Below are positions 10,375 to 21,628 of a DNA stretch of 64,000 nucleotides, piece after piece (the first letter of the stretch is position 1; every line of letters begins with the position of its first letter). A model generated the notes under the pieces. The model had not been told where the DNA came from, searched no databases, and saw only the letters and a program-made list of their open reading frames with translations. This DNA is from Lumbricus terrestris (Eukaryota; Annelida; Clitellata; Crassiclitellata; Lumbricidae), in the NCBI GenBank assembly GCA_949752735.1, contig OX457036.1:3652629-3716628 (forward strand). The letters are read 5' to 3'. The position numbers and the translations under genes were made by a program.

Positions 10375-10450
10375 TCTCCATAACTGATCTATGTTACCGC
10401 ATCGCGTATGCAAGCGGATCACTAAAGTATATGCCTACATACTTACTTCC
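10375..10450 (+). mobile_element. 3' tail of a LINE (same family as the element at 34.4-36.0 kb)
   Basis: CATAACTGAT ... GCAAGCGG ... TCACTAAAGTATAT followed by a CTTACTTC-like end matches the 3' end at 35895-35970 (CATAACTGAT ... TTGCAGGCGG ... CATTAAAGTATATACTTACTTACTT). It is a severely 5'-truncated copy. Confidence 0.6.
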
Positions 10451-10544
10451 GCGCTCGTGACAAAGCTGGTGACCGCGCTTGGCTTTCGGTTATCGCTTTA
10501 GAAGTTTGGAGATTACGATTACGATAACGATTACCAATACTTCA

Positions 10545-10805
10545 CTTTTATCTAATTTCCTTCATTCAAGAATCCGGTTGCAGTGTAGTCTACAGTGCAG
10601 TTGTGCATTTGAAACAATTCACAGGAACACAAATCACAAATCACAAATCACAAATCTTACTATATATACTAACAGATCATACGGCCTGCAATACAATGGC
10701 GATAATAGCAGCCTACATCTCCCCAAACTGGGCTACGGAAATCGAAATTGGGCCCGCTGATCTCCATGCCAGTATGCTATCCATTGCGCCACCCATGGCC
10801 GCCAT
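10545..10805 (-). mobile_element. SINE family A, tRNA-derived, copy 2
   Basis: Minus-strand reading has a good A box TGGCGCAATGG (complement of 10781-10791) and a B-box-like AATTTCGATTTCC (complement of 10737-10749). The body is shared with copy 1 at 1050-1295. A short CACAAATCACAAAT tandem lies at 10627-10655 and the 3' end is ATTACG-rich (10510-10540). Confidence 0.75.
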
Positions 10806-11444
10806 AGTTTTTCAGAGACCAATGCCATCCTGTCAATACTTTGACTTCCTACGTCTGGTTTGTTCAATCGCTATCACGATAGCAAACTCGAATGCATTGT
10901 TTGTGCAACGTTTATAAGTCACAATAAGTTAGAAGTGCATCGAGTCAGAAATTTAATACCACTTAACGTCAACGGCGATTGCTGCCATAAGATTTCGTTT
11001 TCTTGTTGAATCCAATTCGAATTGCTGCGCTATCAGCTCACCATCAATAACTATTTAATTCATAGAGTAGACCGAAGATCAACGAAGATAGTTGGCATGG
11101 CTACGTCGGCATTTCTGCGCGCTGGTCTGAAGCGTGGATGAAAGAGGAGGTGAAGCCAATTATATAAGTTATGTTGTAGCTTTATAATATTGTTATTATC
11201 TCAGATGACTAACCAGCCAACTTGTCAGATGAGAGATGTCGCCAAACTATCAATAATGGCAAAAAAGCAAGTCCACTAACACACCATTAAATCGGTGTGA
11301 AATTCATTTATATAAATCAAATTCTATACCGTCAGATACCTTCATCTCCACGATACGTTAATTGTCAAAAGTCACTATTGGTGAACTGAATCCCATTAAT
11401 AAAGTGCAAAGACATTAATTTTTAGAGTTGAACTTTTTAAATCC
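10806..11444. other. No recognised feature
   Basis: AT-rich. One ACACCATTAAATCGGTGT hairpin-like stretch lies near 11280. No coding signal found. Confidence 0.45.
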
Positions 11445-11447
11445 ATT

Positions 11448-11735
11448 GCCTGGCGAGGCCTTATTACAGCCGCTGATCGACAGCGACTCGAGAGACTACT
11501 AAGAACGCAGCGTATGGGTTACCTCCCATCAGATGCCGCAACAGCTGCAATGCGACTTGGTTTGGCTGAGGACCGACTGCTGCATGCAGTGGCCAGGAAC
11601 GACTTCCACGTCCTTCGAACTCTTTTCCCGCCAAAGAACAACCGTCGTCCAGGTCTCAGGGCTCATATGCACAATTTTGAACTTCCGAGCAAAAATGACC
11701 GGACTTTGTCTCTAGAGTTACTTCTCAAACATATT
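11448..11735 (+). pseudogene. LINE reverse transcriptase C-terminal fragment
   Basis: Conceptual reading A-W-R-G-L-I ... R-L-E-R-L-L-R ... G-Y-L-P ... H-V-L-R-T-L-F-P-P-K. It parallels the C-terminus of the LINE at 35.4-35.65 kb (A-W-Y-G-F ... K-Y-L-P ... H-V-L-N-C-L-L-P-P-K). Only the last 95 codons or so are present. It is cut on the right by the small TTAA element. Confidence 0.65.
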
Positions 11736-11740
11736 ATTAA

Positions 11741-11846
11741 CCCTTGGGCTACCAATGAGGGGGTGGTTGCCACCCCCTAGGTTTTTTGCAAATCAAACGC
11801 GTTCCGTCTGGAATAAAATTTTGAAAAACTTGGTAGCTGTGGAGGG
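11741..11846. mobile_element. 106-bp piggyBac-like MITE
   Basis: Left end TTAA (11737-11740) then CCCTTGGGCTACCAA. Right end CTTGGTAGCTGTGGAGGG then TTCA (11847-11850), a decayed TTAA. An internal palindrome GGGGGTGG-TTG-CCACCCCC lies at 11759-11777. The terminal theme CCCT...CTACCAA is shared with the elements at 17093 and 19887. Confidence 0.55.
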
Positions 11847-12269
11847 TTCATTGGGACCAGTGGCGGCGCCAGGGGGGGGGCTGGAGGGGGCTAAGCCCCC
11901 CTAAATGCGGCTCAGCCCCCCCCAAAGCAAAATGCGGAAAATGTCTATAACGGCTAATTTCGTAATAAGAAAACTAGACAATCATCAACGGCATCGAAAT
12001 CTATTTGAGATTGAAGTTAGCGACTTCATTTCTTGGCCTCAGTCTATGAAAACGGGTGACAAGTTTGCACCCTTACCTTTTGACCATACAGAACCGGACA
12101 GGGTGGTCGAAATTGTCGAAGAAACATCATGGCTCTTAGACACCTCGTTTCAGATTGAAACCGTTTTATAAGTATTAGACGTATAGAAATATCGAAATTT
12201 CACATAATTTTTTTTTACCATTGGACCTTTAACTTCGCCATTAATGAAACTTGTAACCTTGTATTTCAT

Positions 12270-12500
12270 GCTATTAACTGTTAACCATTTTGCTTTTAAA
12301 TATGAACACTAATGATGATGAACAATAATATTATGTTAAGCCTAAGGCAACGAAAAACGACATTGTTATGACAACGTTATATGGTGTATTTTGGACGCCA
12401 TGAATTCATTGTTACTGCACTGTAAAAGCTGTAAATTGTCGTCAACGGCCTTTGATGTCATACGAAGACGTCAAACTTTGGTTAAATAAAATATCGAAAT
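12270..12500 (+). repeat. Direct repeat block, copy 1 (pair at 15190-15415)
   Basis: Shares TTATGACAACGTTATATGG, TTCATTGTTACT and GTCGTCAACGGCCTTTGATG with 15190-15415. Indicates duplication of the interior of the CAGTGGCGG element, or two nested copies. Confidence 0.8.
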
Positions 12501-12784
12501 TGCCTAGTCCTTCAAAAAGTGGTGCAAAGCTGTATTTTCTCTTGATTTTTCGCATATTTCACAAAATTAATCATCGTCACAAAAGAATGTTCAGGATTTT
12601 CTCCCTCCTGCAGTCAACTATATAATCACTGCGTAGATGCTTGCGCCAGTGGCGTAGTCAGATGGCTAGGGGTTATAACCTCTAAATGCGGCTCAGTACC
12701 CCAGAGCAAAAAGCAGAAAATATCCATTGCGGCTTATTTCGTAATAAGAAAGCTAGATAATGGTCAATGGCATCGAAATCAACT

Positions 12785-12792
12785 ATATATAC

Positions 12793-12838
<46 letters not shown>
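12785..12838. repeat. (TA)n microsatellite
   Basis: About 27 TA units with small interruptions, at the left edge of the LINE fragment that follows. Confidence 0.85.
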
Positions 12839-12841
<3 letters not shown>

Positions 12842-12863
12842 GTTGTTTAGGTGATTTTATTCG

Positions 12864-13133
12864 TTGCATAGCAAATGCTACAAATTTAGTGAACCAGTTT
12901 TGTTGCATTTAGTAGCTGCCTACTGTAAACCGTTTCTTCTTTATGGAATGGAAGCTGTCAGCCCTACCAAAAGGGAGCTGAACTATTTAGAGAACACTTA
13001 CAGCTATGCAGTATGTAAAATTTTCAAAGTCTCCCATAGTAGTGGTGCATCTGCACTGCACATCATGCATGAAAATAATATTACAGACTGCTGGTTATCC
13101 AGAATATTGCGTTTTATACAGAAATGCCTTTGA
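12864..13133 (+). pseudogene. LINE C-terminal domain fragment (L1/Tx1-like?)
   Basis: The reading ... L-V-A-A-Y-C-K-P-F-L-L-Y-G-M-E-A-V ... L-E-N-T-Y ... resembles the region after the RT palm of non-LTR elements, where a ...P-hh-L-Y-G-h-E... block is common. About 89 codons, 5' truncated, probably with a 3' UTR of unknown length towards 13480. Family assignment is uncertain. Confidence 0.5.
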
Positions 13134-13479
13134 CAAAAAAATGTAGTTGTCAGATTTGCGTCATGTTTTTCTTACACACCTCAAATGTGCGCGCTCTTGT
13201 TATTTACGGTATAATAATTATTATATTCTTGCTGTGTATTCCACCACTGTCTGGGAATGTAGGCCTACGTTTGATATAATGGTCAACTAAAAAGTCCTAG
13301 TGCTATTTGCATATACATGTAAAACATTTGTGTTCAGATAATTTTATGTATATATATATACATAAAATAATTGTGTGCATATATATAAACATGCATATTT
13401 TAGTATGAAGGAAACTTGAACTGTTTTCTGTCATTAGTAATATGCAGGCAGATAATTATAATAGTGTTCTGTGAATGCT

Positions 13480-14740
13480 GTTGGACACCTTTATTGTGAT
13501 TTATTTTTATTTGTGATTATTTTAATTCAATGTCCAGGTTAGGCCTAACGGTCTCTGTTGTCATAGACCCTGGTGAAATCTGATCCATCCATTATTGTGA
13601 TTACTATTTTAAGGTAAAATTTCTGAGTATTAATACTGTGTTGGACACCTTTATTGTGATAACTTGGAACTCGAGTCCGTGTCCATGGTCGACTTTTTAT
13701 ACGATAACACTGAATTACACACGAGTTTATTGTAAAATGTATGAATATTAATACTATGTTGGGCACCTTTATTGTGATAACTTGGAACTCGAGTCCGTGT
13801 CCATGGTCGACTTTTTATACGATAATACTAAATTGCACACCATTTTATTGAAAAATGTCTGAATATTAATGCTGTGTTGGACACCTTTTATTGTGACAAC
13901 TTGGAACTCGAGTCTGTGTCCATGGTTGACTTTTTATACGATAATACTAAATTGCTCACCATTTTATTGTAAAATGTCTGAATATTAATGCTGTGTTGGA
14001 CACCTTTATTGTGATAACTTGGAACTCGAGTCCGTGTCAATGGTCGACTTTTTATACGATAATACTGAATTACACACCATTTTATTGTAAAATGAATGAA
14101 TATTAATACTGTGTTGGACACCTTTATTGTGATAAATTGAGTCCGTGTCCATGGCCGACTTTTTATACGGTAAAACTGAATTACACACCATTTTATTGTA
14201 AAATCTTTGAATATTAATACTATGTTGGACACCTTTTTTGTGATAACTTGGAACTCGAGTCCGTGCCCATGGTCGACTTTTTATACGATAATACTAAATT
14301 GAACACCATTTTATTGTAAAATATCTGAATATTAATGCTGTGTTGGACACCTTTTTTTGTGACAACTTGGAACTCGAGTCTGTGTCCATGGTTGACTTTT
14401 TATACGATTATACTGAATTGCACATGTATATAAACCAAAGTGCAGCAAAAATTGTTGGTCATTAAAAGAACTTCTTTTTTAAATTTAAAATTTATATTGG
14501 ATTTGGACTTAGGATGCTATTCTAAAACACTTTGACATTGATTGGATATAGAAATTATGTACGTTTGTTTATTATACTTTGTATGTACACCAAAATGCGG
14601 ATAGCAATTGGTATATTAAAGAATATTCTTATCTTATCTTATCTTACACCACTGTATTGTGGAATTTCTGAATATGAATTCGGTGTTGGACACCTCTTAT
14701 TGTGATAATTTAGATCTCAAGTCAACGTGATTTTTGAGTA
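13480..14740. repeat. 118-bp tandem repeat array
   Basis: Units carrying TTGGACACCTTTATTGTGAT ... CTCGAGTCCGTGTCCATGG ... CTTTTTATACGATAATACT ... start at about 13641, 13759, 13877, 13996, 14113, 14224 and 14342, so a period of 111-119 bp. Diverged units lie at 13481 and 14684. Each unit ends in a small hairpin CATTTTA-TTG-TAAAATG. The last part is split by a LINE tail at about 14416-14646. Confidence 0.9.
14416..14646 (+). mobile_element. LINE 3' end with (TTATC)n tail inserted in the array
   Basis: The array unit breaks after TTGCAC and resumes with CACCACTGTATTGTGG. The inserted 230 bp ends in ATTCTTATCTTATCTTATC. The same tail in reverse lies at 47950-47980. Confidence 0.65.
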
Positions 14741-15698
14741 CTTGGATATGGGTAGGTCAAAGACAACAGGGACTTTACATTACCTCACTGTCTGCACCAC
14801 ATAGCTACTCGGGCCCAAGTGTGCACACGCACTGTATATACTGTATCGCCCTTGCTCAGCTCGGTCACCAACTCAGCTCAGATGACTGAAAATTCGGGGT
14901 CTGATGGATGGATCCGAATTGACCAGGGTTTTTGACAACAGAGGCCGTCACCCTGGACATAAATTTGCTAGGCTTATTACAGCACTTAAGAGAAAGATTT
15001 TTGAATCTTTGTTAAATTTAATCTTTGTTGAATCTTTTTTCGCGGACGCGTTTGAGGACCTCCCATTCTCTTTTGCCACCTTATTTGGACACCTTTTTTT
15101 AGGATAATTCGGAACTTAATCTAGGATTGCGGCCGGATACACCAAAAATATTAATGAATGTACCCAAGCAAAATATTTGGCATAAATTGTAAGCTTATTA
15201 ACTGTTAACCATTCTGCTACTAAACAAAGAACGCTATAAGACGACGTACAATAAAATTATGTTAAGACTTGATTAACAATGATATTGTTATGACAACGTT
15301 ATATGGTTAATTTGGACGGACATCATAAATTCATTGTTACTACACTGTATAAGCTGTAAATTGTCGTCAACGGCCTTTGATGTCATACGACGACGTTAAA
15401 CTTTGGTTAAATAAAAATACACCAAAAATCAAAAACCTCAACAATTATTGCTGACTTCGTTTAAATCACCCACTCAATCTCCAACTACATCTTGCAATGT
15501 GGAGCGCGTTTGTGCCAGTGCACAATTTCTTGTAAAACCCTTGGTCGGTATGTGCTTCGTTCGTGCATTCGGCACTTGCATCTTCGCGCGATTGCAATAT
15601 AACCGAACTGGGAAGAAAATGTTCTAGTTGCGTCTCTGGGAGGGAGGAAGGCTTGGGGCTTCAGCCCCCCCAAACCTGAAATCCTGGCGCCGCCACTG

Positions 15699-16082
15699 CC
15701 GTTGACGTCTTAAAACTTTTGTTTCAAATCATAACCTGGAAATGAGGATGGAAAAAAGGGTGAGGAAGTGGACTACTAGAAGAGTGGGGGGAAAGTGGAA
15801 TAAGATGATAGTGGTAGGAATGGATGATTGCCTTCATTGAGGTCGTGTTTTACTTCATTAATTAGCTGCGTTTGATTGTTGATTATTAATTAGCGATGAC
15901 TGACGCATCGGAAAAGTCGGATGATTAGGTCTTGCTGACAGCTTTGATTAATTGCCAATAAAGTAAAAATGTCAGAGATTATAGCATCGTTTAAAATATA
16001 TACGAAGGTGTCTAAATAGACAATGGTTTTATAGTTGGCATTAGTGTATTGTATATAAACATTTACAAAGCGTCTCTTGCAG
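15699..16082. other. No recognised feature
   Basis: AT-rich spacer between the CAGTGGCGG element and SINE C; no coding or structural signal found. Confidence 0.45.
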
Positions 16083-16345
16083 ACTCGGTGGCCTATCGGC
16101 AACGCGCTTGCTCACGGAGCGGGCGGTTGCGGGTTCGACTCCGGGTAACGACCTTGTGCAAATTGTTTACGCGCACGTGCCTCTATCGCCAAGTAGTATA
16201 ATTTGGTATCGGCGTAAGCTGGAAAGTAAAGGGCAGGTCTTGCGATACACTGGCCTCGTATCCAGGACCGTGGTATTCGTCCATTGCTGGCTCAAGGCTA
16301 ATGAAAAAGAGATGAGCGCCTCCCTTTGTTCCACATGATGAACTG
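16083..16345 (+). mobile_element. SINE family C, tRNA-derived
   Basis: Clear tRNA-like head: A box TGGCCTATCGG at 16089-16099 and B box GGTTCGACTCC at 16132-16142, spaced as in a polymerase III promoter. A non-tRNA body of about 190 bp follows, containing GAGATGAGCGCCTCCC near 16310. The tail is ATGAACTGGATGAAC. A working tRNA is unlikely because no 3' acceptor half follows. Confidence 0.75.
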
Positions 16346-17092
16346 GATGAACTTTATTTTACTTTTTGCTCTTGCAGACTAGCTATTCAGAGGCGCTCTC
16401 AGCGTGACAGCCCAGAGGAAATAAAAAGAAACTTCAGGTAGCGAAGAGCTGAAGATGGCACCCTCAATAAGATCTTACTACGGATAGTGGGAGGGCGGTC
16501 ATTCCAGTATAATAGAAGGGCCTACAATGCCACAGGGTCGGTTTTTGGCCATGGCAGTCCTTGCCTTTGGAACCAATAGATCTAGTCGATCAGCAGACCG
16601 GAGAGGGCGGAAAGAGACTTCGGAGAGGGGTTTGTGCATCAAGTCACAAAGGCATTTAGGAGCTTGACCAGTTTGAGTTTTTGAAACTAAGAGCAGAACC
16701 TTGAACTGGACAACAGGAAGCCAGTGAAGAACATCAGTCATGTAGGTAGAAATGTGGGAGCAGCGAGGTAAACGAGCAATGAGTCTGGCTGCCGATTTCA
16801 TGACTGACTGAAGGGAGGAAAAGCAAAGTTTGGGAAGCCCAGCAAATAGTGAGTTGCAGTAATCAATTCGACAGCAAATAAAAGCATGAACAATGGTTTT
16901 AAATACAGAAGAGGAAACAGATCTTCTGATGGTTCTCAGACGCCTCATATGATAAAAAATATGAGCGTGTCAACTGTGAGAGGTGATCAGAGAACGATAG
17001 GGTGCTATAAATAGTGAAGCCAAAATCACGGACACTAGATGAAAATGCAAAGTCAGGGTACATTGAGGACAAGAGTGGGAAGTTACGTTTAA
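16346..17092 (-). pseudogene. CR1/L2-like LINE copy, RT C-terminal half and 3' end (left segment)
   Basis: The minus-strand reading R-R-S-V-S-S-S-V-F-K-T-I-V-H-A-F-I ... D-V-L-H-W-L-P-V ... R-P-L-R-S-A-D-R matches the LINE at 25.4-27.6 kb residue by residue, with frameshifts near 16950. The 3' tail at 16346-16420 includes the AGAGGCGCTCTCAG stem shared by this family. The upstream part of the same copy continues at 18319-18540 beyond the inserted piggyBac-like element: the protein similarity runs across the insertion without loss. Confidence 0.85.
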
Positions 17093-18318
17093 CCTTAATC
17101 CTACCAACACATTTTACATACGTTGTTTACCAACTGGGGTCCGAACGGACCCCAAACATATATACATACATACTTGTATATATACGCACAAACATACATA
17201 TAAAATTGCATGTATGTATGTATATATGTAGCCTATGCATGTTTGCATGCATTTCATTATATATATATGCATGTATGTATGTTTGTAGGTATGTATGTAG
17301 GCATGCAGTGGTGTATGTAGGCTATGTATAATATGCATGCATATGTAATATTATGTATGTGTCTGTGAATGTATGTATGCATGTACATGTATATATCATA
17401 CATACATATATACATACATACATACATACATACATACATACATGCACACACACACATACATACATACAAACATACATACATACATACATACATACATACA
17501 TACATACATACATACATACATACATACATACATACATACATACATACATACATGCACACACATACATACATACATACATACATACATACATACATACATA
17601 CATACATACATACATACATACATACATACATACATACATGTATACATACACACACATACATACAAACATAGATACACTCATACATACAGTGTACATCATT
17701 ATACATACATACATGATGAGCAAACAATTGTCAAACATGCAGGTATTCGTGCTTGAATGTATGCATGCATGTTTGTATGTATGCTTGTATGTATGCTTGC
17801 ATGTGTGTGCATATTTGCACGTATTCGTGCCTGAATATATGTTAGTATTCAGCATGCATGTATGCATGCATGTATTTTTTGTTCTTATGTACATACATTC
17901 GTGATATAAGAATGTGTGCATGTATGTTTGTATGTATGTTTGCGTGTATGTTTGTATGTATGTTTGCATGTATTTTTTGTGCCATGTACATAAAGAACAT
18001 TACTTTGACGAATTGTCCTTTGAAAAACAGTCCTAGAACCCAAATCTTGAAGTTCATTGTTGCAGAAATCAAGCTCTGCATTGGATAAAAAGCTCATACG
18101 TAAGCTGTTTTACGTTGGGGTCCGTTCGGACCCCAACAGGAAAAAAATTATTAAAAATTCAAAATATTTTTTTTCAAAAAAGTAGCTACAGCATATCATG
18201 TAGGACAGACCTATAGACAAATTCATAAAATGCCGACTCTTTATCATTTATCGAAAAAAAGTTGCACAGCAGTTTACGTGCTTGGGGTCCGAACGGACCC
18301 CTCTTGGTAGGATGAGGG
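17093..18318. mobile_element. piggyBac-like MITE inserted in a LINE
   Basis: Exact TTAA at 17089-17092 and 18319-18322. Inverted ends are CCTTAATCCTACCAA and, from the other side, CCCTCATCCTACCAA. It interrupts the LINE reading between ...F-G-T-K-Q-Q-L-L and ...F-P-L-L-S-S, so the empty site is known. Subterminal palindromes GGGGTCCGAACGGACCCC occur at 17136-17153 and 18284-18301, with a GGGGTCCGTTCGGACCCC version at 18117-18134. The interior is mostly (CATA)n; no transposase is present. Confidence 0.85.
17159..17990. repeat. (CATA)n/(TATG)n microsatellite inside the MITE
   Basis: Imperfect TATG-type repeats run to about 17390, near-perfect CATA repeats from 17399 to 17690, and TATG-type variants follow to 17970. 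The long His/Tyr/Thr or Met/Tyr/Val/Cys readings are microsatellite artefacts. Confidence 0.9.
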
Positions 18319-18540
18319 TTAAGGAGCTGTTGTTTAGTACCAAACCAGATCAGTTGCATCTTAGTGGGATTGAGGCAAAGTCGGTTGGCAGACATCTAAG
18401 TGTGGAGATCATGGGACAAAAAGTCAATCAGTCCCACAAGAGCAACCTGATCAGCAGGAAGACCATTCACAAAGGTCTGGACATCGTCAGCATGCAGCTG
18501 GCCAGTGGCCAAGTGTTTAGCAATAAAGAAGGAATTTCAG
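18319..18540 (-). pseudogene. CR1/L2-like LINE copy (right segment)
   Basis: The minus-strand reading ...H-A-D-D-V-Q-T-F-V ... M-S-A-N-R-L-C-L-N-P-T-K-M-Q-L-I-W-F-G matches the RT active-site region of the LINE at 26.1-26.3 kb; the catalytic A-D-D is seen. It belongs with 16346-17092. Confidence 0.8.
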
Positions 18541-18689
18541 CAGCACAAAGTAGATACAAGATTGGGGGACTACTCATCAAAGGACTACTGATCAAGAGAC
18601 TATTCATGAGAGGCTACCCCAAAGTAATATTAGCAAGCAGTTTACAAAATTCGAGTGCATGCTGTCAATTATAGGCAACCCCAAAGGAA

Positions 18690-18692
18690 TAT

Positions 18693-18737
<45 letters not shown>
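18690..18737. repeat. (TA)n microsatellite
   Basis: Uninterrupted TA dinucleotides, followed by further AT-rich sequence to about 18880. Confidence 0.9.
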
Positions 18738-18741
<4 letters not shown>

Positions 18742-19029
18742 AAAACAGGTTCCCTATTTACAAAAGTAATTAATCAATAATATTATACATCAATTATTAT
18801 ATATCGATGATGATTTATATATATATATACATACATAAATTGTATGCATATAATATATTATATTATAATATATATCATGGGATACTACAAATCATTCAAA
18901 AATATCTTAGACACCTCTACATATGTTACAACGGTGTGTATATATATTCTCATTTCTCGTTACCGATATTGTTTCCATTCCGTAGATACAAAAGTTTCTG
19001 AGGAGTATTTCATCTCGCCATTCTTTTGC

Positions 19030-19190
19030 ATCCACGCTTTTAACTTGCACTGTCAGATTTCGAGCAGCGGCAGGGTTTATGAGTTTCAAGCTGCGATCCT
19101 TATGAAGATCAATGGGAAGGGAATAGCAGCAGTCAATTCGAGAACGTGCAAAAGCATGAATTAAAGCAGGGATGATGAGGAGGGACAGAA
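19030..19190 (-). pseudogene. CR1/L2-like LINE fragment
   Basis: The minus-strand reading L-I-H-A-F-A-R-S-R-I-D-C-C-Y-S-L ... N-P-A-A-A-R-N-L parallels L-V-H-A-F-I-C-S-R-F-D-Y-C-N-S-L ... N-A-A-A-R-L in the LINE at 25.8 kb. About 50 codons. Confidence 0.6.
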
Positions 19191-21247
19191 CGATGAATGA
19201 ACACCATCATCGCCTTAATTAGACCGAACAGTCACCCACCCTCATATGCTCAGGCTCTGTGTTGAGTCTATCCAAAAATCCACTATTGTAAAATTACATC
19301 TCATTATCTTCTTTTGTATATTTCCGATCCTCTCACCCCAAGCAGTTTCGTCCTCAACGGGAACCCTTCCCGAGCAGCAACCTGGCCTCCTCTCTCTCTG
19401 GCCTTTCTGGCAACCGGATTCTGATGCTCACTGGACATTGATCTCTACACAACACCACTGACATGACCCAGCGCTACAGAATAAGTAGATATCTGCGCTC
19501 AACCCGAGAGTATATCTTTAAAATTTTGAAGCTGATCATCATGATAACGTCTCATGCGTCTCTGTTAATGAGACCTGCTACTGTAAAAGATCAGGGCTGT
19601 TTTGAGGAATTTTTAGAACTGCACGACACCTTCTTTCCTTTTCCATCCTCCATGGTAAATTACTTCCAATTGGAGGGCAATGACCTTTTAAAACAAGTTT
19701 TCACTGCACAGAAATGCTTCTACAACTGCACAAATCCATTTAGAACTGCACATTTTGTGTACAACTGCACGTTAAAAAAGCCCTGCTACAGTTGGTGTCT
19801 AAATTTTGATTTTTTTTAAATATAACAGACATTCGATTATATAGTGACACTTCGAGTAATGCAATGTCACTTAAACACCTCTTTAACCCTCACGCTACCA
19901 AGTTTTTTTGTGACACGGACTACCAAGGCGGGCAGGGGAGGGTTACCACCCCTCCCTGGATTTTGGGTTTGGTTTGAGATATCATAACTTGTAATACACC
20001 GTTGGATTCAGCATTCATTTCTGCACAAAATGGTATATTTTGGTTTAGAAAATATCACAGCACCTCGAAATTATGAATTTTTTACCATGATACCCGTCGA
20101 TTCCACAAAACGTATACTTACGCATATTGAATATAATATTATTAGAATATGTGTGTTTTAGACATTATTTATATATAAAAAATAGTTCACATAATAAAGT
20201 CCAATGTTCATCTATAAAAACTAATAATAAGTCTGTTTTATGTTCAATCAAAACAAAACATGTTATAGCTGCTGAAAAACGTTTACGCAGACATATCGGC
20301 TTGCGTTGTAAAAAAAATCCAACATTTTCACACATTTTAATTTATTTTGAGCACTTCCGGTCATCAAAAGACAAATTATTAATTTATTTCTATTAAGAAA
20401 TAAATTCTGAATAAGTTATAATAAAAAAAACATGACAATTTTATGAGTATAAAACACCTTTATATACATTTTAATTTATTTTGAGCACTTCTGGTTGTCA
20501 AAAGACAACTCATTGAGCATGGAAATATAGCCCCACATTCCCTCTATAGAATGGTATCACTGCCTTCATGGTGTCGTTATTCATTGAAATATGCTAATGA
20601 GAGATCAGCTTAGACACCCCTAAATTATAGGAAATCAGCCTATGTATGAGAGTGATTATTGCAAATTTCTTAATTATTTCTGTGTACTTCCAGATACTGT
20701 TAATCATTGAAACACACAAGTGTTTTGGGAAAAATAATTCCTGAGATAAACAGAGATCCAGACCATCCCACATTTCCAACAAGCGTTGCTTGAGAGCGAT
20801 TGATTTTGACTCAACTGGGTAACGATATCTCATGAAGTCAATGGCCCAAATATTTTGAACTGTTTTCACAACAGTTTTGTGTGTAGGCCTACTCTTCGTT
20901 TTAGAAAGGAAATAAAGTTGAACTCAAGCAACGATTGGATGGTTTGGTAGTTTGACAAAGTCTTCAGACAACAAAAATCGTGGTCGTCAGAAAACTAGGC
21001 CTATAATTATGATTAGTACGGCTTTAGCGATTCAACGAAAACGGAGTTTACAGAAGCGATGTTTTATTCCAATGTTTAACGTCGTCGTGTACAAGACACC
21101 AATGACCGTTGTTATGCAATATGTATTGTGCAATGCATTGAGATGGTTGATCTTGGATGGATCCAGGGTGAACGACAGCTTATGTCATGAAAGACCATTG
21201 CCGTCGACAAAGAATAATTTGACATACAGAGCGTTTTTTATGCATTG

Positions 21248-21338
21248 AGAGGAGGAGGAGGAGGAGGAGGAGGAGGAGGAGGAGGAGGAGGAGGAGGAGG
21301 AGGAGGAGGAGGAGGAGGAGGAGGAGGAGGAGGAGGAA
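21248..21338. repeat. (GGA)n microsatellite
   Basis: About 30 GAG/GGA units directly before a LINE 3' end at 21375. Confidence 0.9.
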
Positions 21339-21369
21339 AAAATGGCCTCCCACTAACCTTGCGACTTAT

Positions 21370-21455
21370 GCCTAGGCTAAGTTCCACTGCATTTTTCAAG
21401 TATCTCAAATCCTATTTTTTTAGCTGTGGCTGGGCTGGGAGCGCCTCTGAGTAGG
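21370..21455 (+). pseudogene. CR1/L2-like LINE 3' end, heavily 5' truncated
   Basis: The reading F-F-K-Y-L-K-S-Y-F-F-S-C-G-W-A-G-S-A-S-E-stop matches the extreme C-terminus of the LINE at 25367 (F-S-F-L-K-T-Y-F-F-S-R-G). It runs into GGGAGCGCCTCTGAGTAGG, the family 3' hairpin arm. Confidence 0.7.
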
Positions 21456-21529
21456 TTTATGGAAGAATGAATGAGGAGGATGAGGAGGAGTCCAAAGTTG
21501 AACGACAGATTATGACATTAGCTCATTCA

Positions 21530-21628
21530 GACCATTAGCGACGCCCTCCTCCTTTATCCAGGCTTGGGACTGACTCTGCCAGTGCCAGTCCCATGTTTGG
21601 ATAGAGGCGGAGGGCGTCGCTAATGGTC
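21530..21628. repeat. Head-to-head inverted duplication of the dispersed repeat D core
   Basis: GACCATTAGCGACGCCCTCC... and its reverse complement ...GGAGGGCGTCGCTAATGGTC face each other across a short centre near 21573-21580. The arms are about 45 bp with a few differences. Confidence 0.9.

Larger units (their letters stand above)
11858..15698. mobile_element. CAGTGGCGG-ended hAT-like element, rearranged and invaded
   Basis: Left CAGTGGCGGCGCCAGG and right CCTGGCGCCGCCACTG are perfect 16-bp inverted ends, followed inside by C/G runs on both sides. No clear 8-bp duplication is seen (ATTGGGAC versus CCGTTGAC). A second left-end-like copy starts at 12647 and shares ATGCGGCTCAG and TTATTTCGTAATAAGAAA with the first. 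A block of about 230 bp at 12270-12500 recurs directly at 15190-15415. A degenerate reading near 15470-15500 (T-S-C-N-V-E-R) recalls the hAT C-terminal dimerisation motif, but the frame is broken. Confidence 0.55.

Noticed and set aside
13480..14740. CRISPR array
   Set aside because: Units are contiguous 118-bp tandem copies without unique spacers, and the context is an animal genome.
16085..16145. Genuine tRNA gene
   Set aside because: A and B boxes are good, but the acceptor and anticodon arms do not pair and a SINE body follows; the same holds for the SINE A and B heads.
17257..17969. Met-Tyr-Val-Cys and Thr-Tyr-Ile-His open frames
   Set aside because: Readings of (CATA)n in all frames.
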